From Coenobita brevimanus (lineage: Eukaryota; Arthropoda; Malacostraca; Decapoda; Coenobitidae), in NCBI GenBank assembly GCA_032717465.1, contig CM064732.1:26365891-26429890 (forward strand): 64,000 nucleotides of DNA. Direction: 5' to 3'. The translations under genes were made by a program, and so were the position numbers. Position 1 is the first letter of the stretch; each line of letters begins with the position of its first letter. Shown one piece after another: positions 14,341 to 25,164 of the stretch. The notes under the pieces were generated by a model that was given only the letters and a program-made list of their open reading frames with translations, was not told the origin of the DNA and ran no database searches.

Positions 14341-14375
14341 TTACAGTTTGAAAATAAATGTCAATAGTATTTTTA

Positions 14376-15262
14376 CTATCTAGGGTCACATGTTGCTGTG
14401 GATGGAAAAATAGATGCAGAAGTGAAGTTTAGAATAAATGAAGTAGGAAAGGTGCTGGGAGGAATGAAAAAAGTGTTTAGATGTCGTTTGCTTAGAATGG
14501 ATGTAAAGAGAAGGCTGTATGAGGGTGTTGTGGTACCGACTGCGTTATATGGGGCTGAAACATGGAATATGGGTGTAGCAAAGAGGAAAAGTTTGAATGT
14601 AATGGAGATGAGGTGTCTGAGGAGTATGTGTGGAGTGACGCGTATGGATCGAGTGCGAAATGATGAAGTGCGAAGGAGAACTGGAGTTGTTCGGGAGATG
14701 GCTGGTAGAGTTGAGCAGAGGGTGTTGCAATGGTTTGGGCAAATGGAGAGAATGGATAATGAGCGACTGGTGAAAAAGATACCTAGATCTGATGTGAGAT
14801 GTGTAAGGCTGAAAGGAAGACCACGAATAGGATGGATGGACAGTGTGAAGAGAGCGCTGGATGTGAGAGAGATGTCTGTTGAGCAAGGAAGAGTGGCTGT
14901 GCGTGACAGAAATAAATGGAGAGAAATTGTGAATGAATAAGCGATGACGCAGCCCTGAGGGGATATTCTCCCACATTTGGTCTGATCAGCTAGTCAGGTC
15001 AGGTGCGGGTAATGGGATGGGTCTGTTATGATGTGGCAGGGGTAAACCAGCTCTGCTGTCGGGCCCTGCTGCGGATGTCACTGATTGCATTGTGCAGTTG
15101 ACACTTGTGCAGTGTGGTGCGGTGAGGATTTGTCCGGTCTCCCCTTTGGGGCTAAGATGCGAATGAATGTGTTTGAATGGATGAGTAAATGGGGAATGTG
15201 TCGTCCTGTCTCGGCTGCCTCCCTTTCCTTGGGGGAAGCAGTCTATGTATATAGATAGATAG
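14376..15262 (+). mobile_element. RTE-like LINE (subfamily 2), 3' fragment
   Basis: The coding part starts in a 'YLGS' box just after the triplet repeat and is open to the natural stop at 14940. A 3' untranslated region of about 315 bp follows and is almost identical, inverted, to 47279-47580. It ends 'ctatgtatatagatagatag', that is, in a (TAGA)n tail. The same layout in both copies supports a microsatellite 3' end for this subfamily. Confidence 0.9.
14398..14940 (+). pseudogene. C-terminal domain of RTE-like LINE polymerase
   Basis: 180 codons, uninterrupted, from just after the RT palm to the C terminus. Visible features are the 'ALYGAETWNMG' box at about residue 50, 'CGVTRMDRVRND', 'LQWFGQMERMDNERLV' and the Arg-rich 'LKGRPRIGWMD' tail. 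This thumb/linker region follows the polymerase in RTE-like and related LINEs. Palm and endonuclease domains are missing, so it is a dead fragment despite the open frame. The annotated start Met is internal to the original protein. Confidence 0.88.
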
Positions 15263-15496
15263 TATTTTTACTCCTTACACCATATCCCATGTTTTTATGC
15301 ACTTTTATGGTGACGTTATGAATTCTTCACATCAATTCAGTATTTTCTTTTCTGTTGAACTATGACGCTTGAAACTAATTTATTACCAGTATGCTCCTAC
15401 GTATTTTGTGATGTTTATCGACATTCCCAACAGGAAATATCATAGACATGTTAAAATTTTCTGGAGAAGGTTGAGAGCTTCCCTGAGAGGACAGAT

Positions 15497-15498
<2 letters not shown>

Positions 15499-15541
<43 letters not shown>
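15499..15541. repeat. (TC)n microsatellite
   Basis: A TC run of about 43 bp. Confidence 0.97.
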
Positions 15542-15546
<5 letters not shown>

Positions 15547-16485
15547 GATTTCTAAGGGGCAACACTGCGTCCTTCAGCCTGAAGCTTTTCCTTCTCCTAG
15601 CCCTATTACAAGGTATTTTGATAATATTAAAACAATACTAGTAATGTTTTGAAAGTGAAATTTGCCATGAAAATTGTGAGGTATGGGAAGAGATACAAAA
15701 CAGCTGTGTGAGGAGGTGCAGAACAGCAGTGTCAGCAGCCTGCCACCCTGGAGTAAAACTACGCACTCTCTTACAGCATTCTGATATTAAGAATTATTTT
15801 GTTATTATGAAATAAGTGTGATGAGTTCTTATCCTGTGCAGTATCACTAAAAAGTATAGGTTAGGGTGGTCAGAAGGCAGCTGAATTATTTTAAGTCCTT
15901 GAAATACTCTCATAGACATTATTATTTTTCACATCAAGTATAATAATTTCACCTCAGTAATTTCCTTGAAACTGCCTGAAGGCTCTAACACTTTCTGGGG
16001 TGTAAGTCTGGGAGTGTACGTCACCCAAGTTCTGGCACAGAATTCAACTTTTGAGATTGGGTCCCGCATGGCCATTGTCTGGGTTTCAAGTACTTTTGAA
16101 GTCTTGCCCTGACCTGGAACAAGTCCAATCTCCCTGGTGCCAACTAGTATGTATGGAGATACAGCGATGTGATAAAGGTCTATCATCTACAGTTATGTGG
16201 TTCATCGACATTCCTCGTGACTATACTCTCCTTCCCAAAAAACAGAATGGAAAATCCTCAGCAGAGTCAAGAATTGGGATGTCTCGTATTAAGCTGAAGA
16301 GTCAACGCTACCACGTACATCTTGTGGCCTTCCTCAAGTTATAGTGTGGACAAGTCTTTCTATTTAATCAATTTTAACTATATTTATGATGTACTAACAA
16401 TTTTCTAAATTTTCATTCATTCATAAACTTAAATGTGCAGTACTTTTCACAATTTCACGTGGTTGATGCGGCAAGTACACTACTT

Positions 16486-16573
16486 CTATTACCATTACTA
16501 CCACTGCTATTACGACTACTACTACTACTACTACCACCGGTAATGGTAATAATAATAATATAAATAATAATAA
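16486..16573. repeat. (ACT)n and (TAA)n triplet repeats
   Basis: Imperfect ACT triplets followed, after ACCGGT, by TAA triplets. Confidence 0.9.
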
Positions 16574-17244
16574 AGGTTAGAACTCGGTCCGCTGTGAGTT
16601 CGAAGCTGCTGATGTGTAAAGGGACAACTGAACATAGTTATAGCAGGAAGCTATATCTCTATATGTAACAGCAACAGCAACAGTAACAGCCACAACACCA
16701 TCAATATTATCTAAATAAAATCGGAAATAATAATTACGATAGCAAGGAAATAAAGTATTCATGATATATTTTGAGATGTACGAGTATATACAACACATGC
16801 AAAGATGCAGACTTGGTCACTGTAGCTCAGTAGCTCAGGCTTCAGCATCGAAAATAACACTATCAAGAACAACTACAGCTAAAAAAACAAAAAAAAAAAA
16901 AAAAAAACAGCATCACTAGCACTAACAATAGTCTACCTGGTGTTCAAATTCGAACTTCTAATTGGTATTGCAATATGAATATCAGGTACCATAATTCTTC
17001 CTTTAGATTTGGATTGTGAATGACATTAGTACTATGAAATTAATCTGAGTCACTTGTTACACTTTGATCCTTTCGTTGTTGCTGGTTAATTCAGGGTCAA
17101 CTCCAAGTCAAGTATAAATTGAGTGGAGAATAAAATGAAGGTATCTGATCAAATCTTTCGACACTTGAAACAGGATATTCAGTTCTGGTTTGGAACACAT
17201 TATTTTAAACGAACAGTGGAATTCAAGCACGCAGACACAGCATT

Positions 17245-17249
<5 letters not shown>

Positions 17250-17288
<39 letters not shown>
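17250..17288. repeat. (GA)n microsatellite
   Basis: A GA run of about 40 bp. Confidence 0.97.
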
Positions 17289-17290
<2 letters not shown>

Positions 17291-17383
17291 TGCTTGTTAT
17301 CATGACTCCCCTTGCAGGATTATCCAGCTCATTGCACATAGTTATCCTCTTATTTTCCTTCAAGGCTCAACAATGATCAGAAT

Positions 17384-17385
<2 letters not shown>

Positions 17386-17453
<68 letters not shown>
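17386..17453. repeat. (CA)n microsatellite
   Basis: A CA run of about 68 bp ending directly at the 5' end of LINE-J copy B. Confidence 0.97.
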
Positions 17454-17455
<2 letters not shown>

Positions 17456-17702
17456 TAGCACCAGTCGAGCAGGGCAGTACTCCCAAGGTGGATGGAAAGC
17501 TGATGACAGGGAGAGCTGGAGCTTCAGTTTCATCAGCCCCCAGAACTAATTCCTGACCATCCCCCTTTGCTGAACTTTTTCAGAGTTTCAGTAACACAGA
17601 GAGTAGGCCAGCATGCTCTCCAGTACATGTTTCTCTAATTGTCTACACCAAACTACAATCACAGTACACACTGCACTTCCTTTTCAAAACTAAAAAAGAA
17701 AC

Positions 17703-19241
17703 ATGGCTGCAACATATCAGGCCTCGGAGTCCCCCGGGGAGGGGGGCATAAATGCCCCCATCATCCGCCCCTCTCCCAGTGACGACTCTTTGAGATGCCT
17801 GGATCCACTGTCTGACTCCCTTCTTCTTCATTTCTGCAACATTTGCGGCCTTTCCTCTAACTTTCTGTCTGTCGAACACCACCTCTCCTCCTCTAAACCT
17901 CACCTTCTTTTTCTAACTGAGACTCAGCTGTCTGAGGCAACTGACACCAAACCCTTTTCTGTATCCTCCTACTTTCTCTACACTCATTTCAAAGCCAATG
18001 GTGGATGTTGCGTATATGTACGCAACGACCTATCTTGTTCTCGTGTTTCTGAACTTAATTCTTCTAAATTCTCTACTCTCTGGCTTCGGCTCTCCCGTCA
18101 TTCTCTGACGAAATATATCTGCGCTGTTTACTTATTTCCCAGTTCTACTGACTATCAAAAATTCTTCGACTATCTTACTTCTACGATGGAACATGTTCTA
18201 TCTATTTCTCCTTTCTCTGAAATCTCCATTCTAGGAGATTTCAATGTTCACCACCACCTTTGGCTCTCCTCTCCTTTCACTGATCCACCTGCTGAACAAG
18301 CCTTCATCTTTACTATCCTAAACGACCTAGAGCAGCTTGTACAGCACCCTACCCGTGTCCCTGACCGCCTTGGAGAGAGCTCCAACATACCTGACTTCTT
18401 CCTTACAACTAATCCTTCTGCTTTCACTATTAATTTCTTCTCTCTGTTGGGCTCATCCGATCATAACCTTGTTACCTTAACCTGTCCTATTGCTCCAGTA
18501 CGGCCTGTGGATCCTCTGAAGAGACGTCGTCTGTGGCACTTTGGAGCTGCGGATTGGGGGGCCCTCAGGCAGTACTTCTTTGATTTTTCCTGGAATGATT
18601 ATTGCTTCCATGGCCGGGAGCCATCTGAATGTGCCATGCGCATTACGGAGGTTATTCTCTCAGGCATCGAAGCATACATTTCTTTCTCATATCCTTCGAC
18701 TAATGCAAGAAAGCCTTGGTTTAATCACTCTTGTTCTAATGCTATCCACAACAAGGAGAGGGCCTATAACAGGTACCGGAGCCAACCCACCCCTGAATCA
18801 CATCTTTTTTATATTTCTGCCAGGAATCGTGCTAAGTCTGTTCTTCGCTCTGCTAAACTTAATTTCATCTGTACTAAATGGTCTCAACACTCCGACTCGA
18901 ATTCTTCCCTCTTCTTCTGGCACCTTACCAAAAATCTTTCTAACAACTTTACCTCATCATCCTTCCCTCCTCTTTTCTATTCTGATGGCTCTTTAGCTAT
19001 TTCTTCTACTAATAAAGCAGAACTGCTTGCTCAGACTTTCTCCTCCAATTCCACCTTAGACGATTCCGGTGCTATTTCTCCATCACTATCCCCCTCTGAC
19101 TTCCTCATAACTGACATTAGAATTTCTTCAGTTGCTGTATTTTCTGCCATCACTGGCCTCAATACTAACAAGGCATATGGGCCTGATGGAGTCCCTCCTG
19201 TTGTCCTCAAAAACTGTGCTTCTGTGCTTACACCCTGTTAG
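17703..19241 (+). pseudogene. LINE-J endonuclease and start of reverse transcriptase
   Basis: 512 open codons. Residues 40-260 form an endonuclease/exonuclease/phosphatase fold: 'LFLTETQLS' with the metal-binding Glu at about residue 73, 'ILGDFNVHH' (GDFN 178-181), 'DFFLTTN' (231-237) and 'GSSDHNLV' (SDH 252-254). This domain nicks the target DNA to prime reverse transcription. A linker follows with 'KPWFNHSCSN' (about 335), and the RT fingers begin with 'KAYGPDGVPPVVLKN' near residue 490. The frame closes at 19241 where the family reads on, so it ends by frameshift or nonsense mutation. The start Met follows a pyrimidine-rich leader and is plausible but unproven. Confidence 0.9.
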
Positions 19242-19249
19242 GTAAACTC

Positions 19250-20650
19250 TTTCTCATTTGTTTTTCAACTTGTACTTTTCCTTCTTGCTGGAAGTTTGCT
19301 CTCATTCAGCCAGTCACAGAGAAGGGTGACCATTCCCAACCCTCTAACTATCTTCCAATTGCTTTAACATCCTGTGTCTCAAAAGTTTTCGAGTCGATTC
19401 TTAATAGAAAAATTTAAAGCATCTTTCCTATCACAACCTTCTTTCTGATCGTCAGTATGGGTTCCGTCAGAGACTTTCCACTGACGATCTTCTCACCTAC
19501 CTTTCATACTCCTGGTCATCCTCCTTTCGGGACTTTGGCGAAAGCTTTGCCAATGCACTTGACATCTCAAAGGCTTTGGATCGTGTCTGGCATAAATCTT
19601 TAAATTCCAAACTGCCCTTGTACAGTTTCTATCCTTGTATCTGTGCCTTCATCTATAGCTTCCTTTCTGGTCATTCTATAGCCGCTGTTGTAGACGGCCA
19701 TCATTCTTCTCCTAGATCTATCAACAGTGGTGTTCCTAAGGGTTCTTTCTTATCACCAACTCTCTTTTATTCATTAATGATCTTCTAAGCTGTACATCTA
19801 ATACTATCCACTCGTACGCTGATGAATCCACCCTTCACTTTTCCATTCGGGTCCCGCAACGTCCATCTCAGCAGTTACTTCAACAAACAAGGGATGAGGC
19901 TATGGCATACCTAATGTCTGACTTGGCTCATATCTCTGACTGGGGTAAAAATTATCTTATTTTAATGCATCAAAAACTCAGTTTTTACACCTATCAACCC
20001 ATCAAAATCTTCCACAGGAGTACCCACTAATGATTAATAATATCCAGATCAATCCTGCATCATCCTTGAACATGCTTGGGGTTTCATTCACACGGGACTT
20101 ATCTTGGAAAGATCATATTGCATCTCTTGTAAAATCTGCTTCCAAGAGATTAGGTGTGCTAAGTCGACTCCGTACCTTCCTTACCCCTGCACAGCGCTTG
20201 ACTTTTTACACTGGTTTTATTCGCCCCTGTTTAGAGTACAACTTTCATGTGTGGGGAGGCTCCCCACATACAGCTCTTCTCAATAGGGCGGAGTCAAAGG
20301 CTATTCATCTCATCAACTCTCCTCCTCTTACTGGCTCCCTTCAACCTCTGTCTCTTTGCTGCACTGTTGCCTCTTTATCTTTTTTCTGTCGCAACTTCAA
20401 TGGTCACTGCTCCTCTGAACTGTCTGCTTACATCCCTCCACCTTTACGACGGGTGCGTAGCACCCGTCTAGCAACAAACTCTCATCCCTTTTCTGTCCAA
20501 CTCTCTATTGCAAGAGTTAACCGCTACTCCTAGTCTTTCATTTATGCAACAGGTCAGCTCTGGAACTGTCTCGCTCTGTCTATATTTCCTACTTCCTATG
20601 GTCTCTAATCTTTCAAACGCAGTGTGTCCAGGCGTCTCGAAATGAATGGA
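19250..20650 (+). pseudogene. LINE-J reverse transcriptase and C-terminal domain, broken
   Basis: Continuation of the polyprotein in several frames. Recognisable are the 'SNYLPIALTSCVS' fingers box (about 19345), 'DISKALDRVWHKSL' (about 19562), 'INSGVPKGS' (about 19724), and the catalytic box at 19815-19826, which reads YADE instead of YADD. Downstream, 'LGVSFTRDLSWKDH' and 'LYTGFIRP'-type text (20030-20533) form the C-terminal region. The altered second Asp together with the frameshifts indicates loss of activity. Confidence 0.85.
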
Positions 20651-20745
20651 TCTTGAATTTGGTACTCCTTTGTATTGTTTTTGTTTTTTCTTTGAAGGAG
20701 CGTTCATGCGGGCTCAGCCTTTGGTTCCTTCTTCCTCGCATAAAA

Positions 20746-21916
20746 AGAAAACACATCAATGGACCATGTGACAGAGGAAGTATTTATTAATTTTTGTTTT
20801 GTAACTTGCTAATACCAGAGAAATTGATCGCCATACAATAGTCTCTAGGTAGTGAAGCTGAAAGTGAAGACTATGTTGGCGACCGACTAAACTCATAGGA
20901 ATCAACTCCGGGGCCATGAAATCTACCTATTATGAGTGTTTTAATAACGCACCACGAAGTTTCTCGTAAGGAGCAGCGTTACTTTCTTTTTTTTAATACG
21001 ATATTAGGATTTCCATAATTCCTCATTTCCATCCATAGGTTAAGCCTCAAAACATAGAGTAGCTACTATGAACATGTCATGCACATCCTCTTCCATTTAC
21101 CATGGAGCTGGCACCTGATGAAAGCTTAAACCTGTCTCATTAGATTTTTTTATAGCACAAAAAGTGAATGCAAAGCCCATAGAGGCAGCGAGAAAGGAGT
21201 TTAATAGAAAATAAATTATCAAAAGTAACAGGGCATAATCAAGTAATGACTTACTGAACTAACTGACAAGTTACTGAAGCTTTCACAAGAGTGTATTACC
21301 AGTTTCACGCCAAATGGGTAATTTCTGACCACGCTAACTCCATACCCATCGTGAGGAGAGCAAAAATATTTCACAGAGTTGTGTGTGTAATACTTTTTCC
21401 AAGGCGTCGATGTATATTTGAAGCAGACCGCTAAATTGGCGATATTGCAGCACATCAAACCTTTTGCGTCCCCCAGACCACAGTCCACAGATTAACTTTC
21501 CAGTATGAAAGGTCTCATAATCTGAATAAAATTGTCTGGAGATTGAAAATGTGATAGGAAATTCTCGGATACAGTGTCTACTGCTGAAGTTCAAGATTAC
21601 ACCATAATAAATATATGAGCTGTCATTCACAAGAAAAATGGATGAGAAGAAACATCGTATCAGAGGATTTAATAGACACTTTTTTTCTCTTCAGTGGTAT
21701 GGTTCAATTTTCAGCTGAACAAGATCGCCTGCCAGAATTCATTCTTTCATGCATCCACCTATCCTTTCACTGCCTTGTCAGGAGCATAAGTGCCAGTGGC
21801 TATGCTACTCAGTCCTGACATTTAATGAGAAAGTGACCAATCTGCCTTTCCCGTAAATGATAATTATTATGTGATCAATAACCTCTAATTTCTCCCTGGA
21901 TATAAAACCTTACAGG
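20746..21916. other. Unassigned DNA
   Basis: Two overlapping minus-strand open frames (21219-21630) show no recognisable domain. No known repeat is identified. Confidence 0.35.
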
Positions 21917-22125
21917 CTCAATCTTGTTGGAATGCATTAATCCACTAAAACACCAGATACTATTTAGTTACTTAGTTATCATCCAATGTACTAAGTGGTT
22001 TGCTGGTTTACAGGAATTTATTTTGCTTGTCAGTCAGTGTAAAGTCACCCAAAGCAAGCCCTGCATCGAAAGTGTGGATGGTGGGCACACCTACCTACCA
22101 CAACACGAATCAGTAAGTAGAGTAG
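21917..22125 (-). repeat. Hairpin-bearing dispersed repeat, copy 3 (degenerate)
   Basis: Reading the minus strand gives the 'GTGGTAGGTAGGTG' start, 'cgatgcagggcttgc', 'gtgactttacac' and a decayed hairpin (around 21990-22020) in the order seen in copy 1. The T/C-rich block between the start and the hairpin is shorter, and the hairpin arms are mutated. Confidence 0.55.
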
Positions 22126-22550
22126 CACTTACTATGTAGGGTTGGCCCAGATTCCAGTGACATCACAACCATAAGGCATAGGGGCCCCTCACACTAAAAC
22201 GCTTGCAAAGTACCAGTTTCATGCATACAAACTGAAAGACCTTTGCTGTTTAAGTGCAAAGCTACTCGCAAAGTCCCGCTAACGTTCGCAGGAGTCGCAA
22301 ACTCTTATCGCAAAATTGTCAGTTTTGTTTTGCCTTTCCTCATCAGCCATAACTCCGAAACGAAAAGTCTTGTATACGTGCGTGTTAGGCACTAATACTC
22401 CTCGTAACAACTTGAGATGTTTTCTAGATAATTCGAGTGTCTTTTGCAGTACAGTACGCGAGATAAAGACGAAAAAATTTACGGTATCACTCGGACGTCT
22501 TGTCAAACAGGTGGAACTTCACGGATCTTTGTTGTCTCACTCCATATAAG
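22126..22550. other. Unassigned DNA; possible DNA-transposon end near 22181
   Basis: The string 'ggggcccctcacac' at 22181 is reminiscent of PIF/Harbinger-type termini, but I found no matching inverted end. No coding domain is seen. Confidence 0.25.
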
Positions 22551-22554
22551 GGCA

Positions 22555-22856
22555 ATGACTGGAAAATAGGTCCATGGTGAAACATTGTTCCAGCTTGGAA
22601 AATAAGCACATGGGGAAAATAGGTCCATATATAAAATATGCAAGTGGGAAAAAAACGTCCATTAAAAAAAAATCTCCATGGGAGAAAGTAGATCCATGGG
22701 AGAAAATTGGTCCAAGGGGAAAAAAAAGTCCATGAGGAAGATAGATCTTAGGAGAGAAAATAGGTCCACGAGGAAAAAGAGGTCCATGGAAAGATTGGCT
22801 CATAGGTAATATTAGATCAATGGGGGAAAATAGGTCCATGGAGGAAAATTTGTCAA
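22555..22856. repeat. Degenerate ~21-bp minisatellite
   Basis: Roughly a dozen diverged units on the theme 'ggggaaaataggtccatg'. The period is close to 21 bp, so the minus-strand 121-codon open frame here is internally repetitive (theme FPHGPIFS). I treat that frame as a by-product of the repeat, not as a gene. Confidence 0.85.
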
Positions 22857-23060
22857 AACATGAACAAATGCGTCGGTGCAAACAGGCAGGTGGGGGTGAC
22901 ACCTAGGGAATGTAGCTAATGACGGGTTAATGTGCTAGCAGCATACATGGTAGCTAGCTTCCATCAAAGGATCAGAAACTAGAAAAACAAATATTTCATT
23001 AGAAAAGGATTGTTAGGAGGTAGGGATACAAAAGTATGAAACACAGAAACAAGAGATGCA

Positions 23061-24519
23061 CAGTCGTGGTCATAAATAATCATCTATCCTACGGTATCCC
23101 GTGCCTTAGGCTGGCTCCTTTATGCGCAGCAGGTCATAGTGGAGTAAGAGGGGGTAGGAGGGAGAGGCCAGAGAGAGAAGGGAAGGTGGGTGGGGGGACG
23201 AGTGATGGTGCGAGGGTGGAGTGAGGAAGGGGAGGAAGGGGAGATAGGGGAGGGAGAATGAAATGCGAAGTAGTGGTCAAATAAAAGGTCTGTTTCTTTC
23301 ATTCAGGGCATGATATAAAGGTGTTAATATTCGGTAGAAAATGCTGCATTACACTTTGTATAGAGGCGTCAGATAACAAGTTTTAGGTATCGGTAGGTGG
23401 TGATATCAAGGGCTGGCTCGTGAGAGAAATATGCTGAAAGGACAGATTAAACTTTAGTGCGGAGCCAGATATTTGTGTTTCTCCGTGTATTTTGCCGTCG
23501 GATGCAGAATGGAATCTGGATGGCTTTGACTTCCATAACATTTATATAAAAAACTTCCTCTACCATTACGTGTAATAAAATTTTGGAACTAAACATCATA
23601 TGCCACCTTTGACACTGCTGTGTCCACAGTAAATATGATCATCCTCTCCCTATATACTCCCTCTTTACAGCCACCATCATGTCAACTAATTAATGGCATC
23701 TCTATATGAAAAGGCTATTTAAAATAATTATACATAAAACGTAAATAAATTTGATATCTGTGCACATGGGTGGATATAATACCGATATCTCACATAATCT
23801 GTTAAAAGGAAAATAAAACAAAATCCTGCCCAAACTCCCTAAATAAATATATGTCGATGTTTACCGACATTGGTCAAGCCAAAGCAAATAGCAGAGCCTT
23901 AATAAGTAGTCCAGTGGCCTCCTGCCTCAATAACCTCTTGCAGTCTTCGCAGCACCGAGGAAACAATGTTGTTGATAGTTTGCTGGTTTCGTCTGAACAG
24001 CTCCCATTCGTCCTTGGTGTTCTGGAGGAGGCGGGTCAGTGTCCTCTCGTTCTCTGGCTCTCACGCGTTGACAATCTGGGCCACACAGTCACGATGGCTC
24101 TGCACTTATGTTTGAACTGTCACGTCAATATAGTTCTCTCACGAGCCAGCCTTTGATATCACCACCTATCTAAAGCTTGTTATTTGACACCGCTGTATAA
24201 AGTATAATGCAACATTATCTACCGAATATTAACACCTTTATATCATGCCCTGCATGAACAAAAAAAGACATGATGTGACCACCACTTCTCATTTCATTAT
24301 CCCTCCACTACCTCCCCTCCCTTACTCCATCCCCGCCACCATCACTCCACCCCCTCCTCCCCCCCAAAAAAAAATCACTCTTCCCCCCACACACCTTCCC
24401 TTCTCTCTCTGGCCCCTCCCTCTCAGCTCCTCTTACTCCACCGTGACCTGCCGCGCATAAAGGAGCCAGTCTGAGGTACGGGGTACCGGGGGATAGGTTA
24501 TTATTTTTGACCACGACTG
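23061..24519 (-). mobile_element. Tc1/mariner element with ~380-bp inverted repeats
   Basis: Left arm 23061-23435 and right arm 24129-24519 are inverted copies. Both start CAGTCGTGGTCA, followed by an A/T-rich string, 'ctggctcctttatgcgc', a G/A-rich block and 'ttaatattcggtaga'. The right end is followed by TA; the left is preceded by CA, a probable mutation of the TA target duplication. Inside, next to the right arm, a transposase tail is encoded on the minus strand. Long arms with a short interior make this a fold-back-like, defective element. Confidence 0.85.
23907..24100 (-). pseudogene. Tc1-like transposase C-terminal remnant
   Basis: A minus-strand reading frame with one stop gives 'DEWELFRRNQQTINNIVSS' followed by 'LRRLQEVIEAGG'. 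This matches the C-terminal end of Tc1-type DDE transposases, in which an 'EW...I..L..SM.RR...VI...GG' pattern precedes the stop (established family knowledge). The catalytic DDE core is not visible, so this is a relic of the enzyme that once mobilised the surrounding inverted repeats. Confidence 0.75.
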
Positions 24520-25164
24520 TACAAAGCACATAAAGAAAAGAGAATGTGGGATGAGAGGAGATTCTGAGTTCTATACCGCTTACTACATTCCACCAGCTAC
24601 AAACGTTTTGTGAGGACAGTGGGGAATATATTAATGGATATAAAACTCTGAATCTCCTCCCATCTCAGATACCTCTTGTTTCTGTGAATTTTACATCTCT
24701 CGTTTCTGTACTTTTTTTTTTTCCTTCCCTACACCTCGTCATTATATAAATTGTTTTAGTTTTATAATAGAATACACTGGTCAACACAGTTTTTCTGGCG
24801 TGACTGTTTGCAGCGGATTTTAGGTAATTTTGGGGTGCTGAATCCGAGTTTGGTATCATTTTTGTCCTTCACATCAGGTTTTTGAGATATGGTATGCCGT
24901 ACGTTTGTTGAAACTTTTCAATTTTGCACTAATGTTTAAAGAATTTTCAAAGTAAAATGATTCAACTTATTGGAAATATGATACTCAAACTACAGTGCTC
25001 TTTTTGTTTTTATTTCACATCGACTTTATATCATCTAATAAGTTTAAAAAAGCAAAATTGGTAAACCATAGGTCCATAGATCTGATAAGCTACACAATGT
25101 TAAAACAACAGTTAGATTTTTTTCTTTAAAAAGTAAAAACAATCAATAACACCACTGGGTTATT

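Larger units (their letters stand above)
15263..17249. other. Unassigned DNA with simple repeats
   Basis: Apart from (TC)n at 15499-15541, (ACT)n/(TAA)n at 16486-16573 and a poly-A run near 16885-16907, no gene or recognised repeat is seen. Short open frames at 15929-16344 on both strands overlap and show no known domain. Confidence 0.4.
17455..20745 (+). mobile_element. LINE-J copy B: near-full-length jockey-like LINE
   Basis: About 3.3 kb. The 5' end ('tagcaccagtcg') is shared with copy A at 4146, so it is probably the natural start. A 5' leader of about 250 bp precedes a single ORF with an apurinic-type endonuclease followed by reverse transcriptase and a C-terminal domain. I see no separate ORF1 upstream. 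The 3' end is 'ccttcttcctcgcat' plus an A-rich tail. The coding region breaks at 19241 and repeatedly thereafter. Copies A, C, D and E in this window belong to the same family. Confidence 0.92.

Noticed and set aside
22181..22510. PIF/Harbinger element
   Set aside because: Only one terminus-like string (ggggcccctcacac); no inverted partner, no target duplication and no transposase.
22537..22902. 121-codon minus-strand frame with repeated FPHGPIFS-like peptides
   Set aside because: Produced by the 21-bp minisatellite; no start context or independent evidence for a gene.
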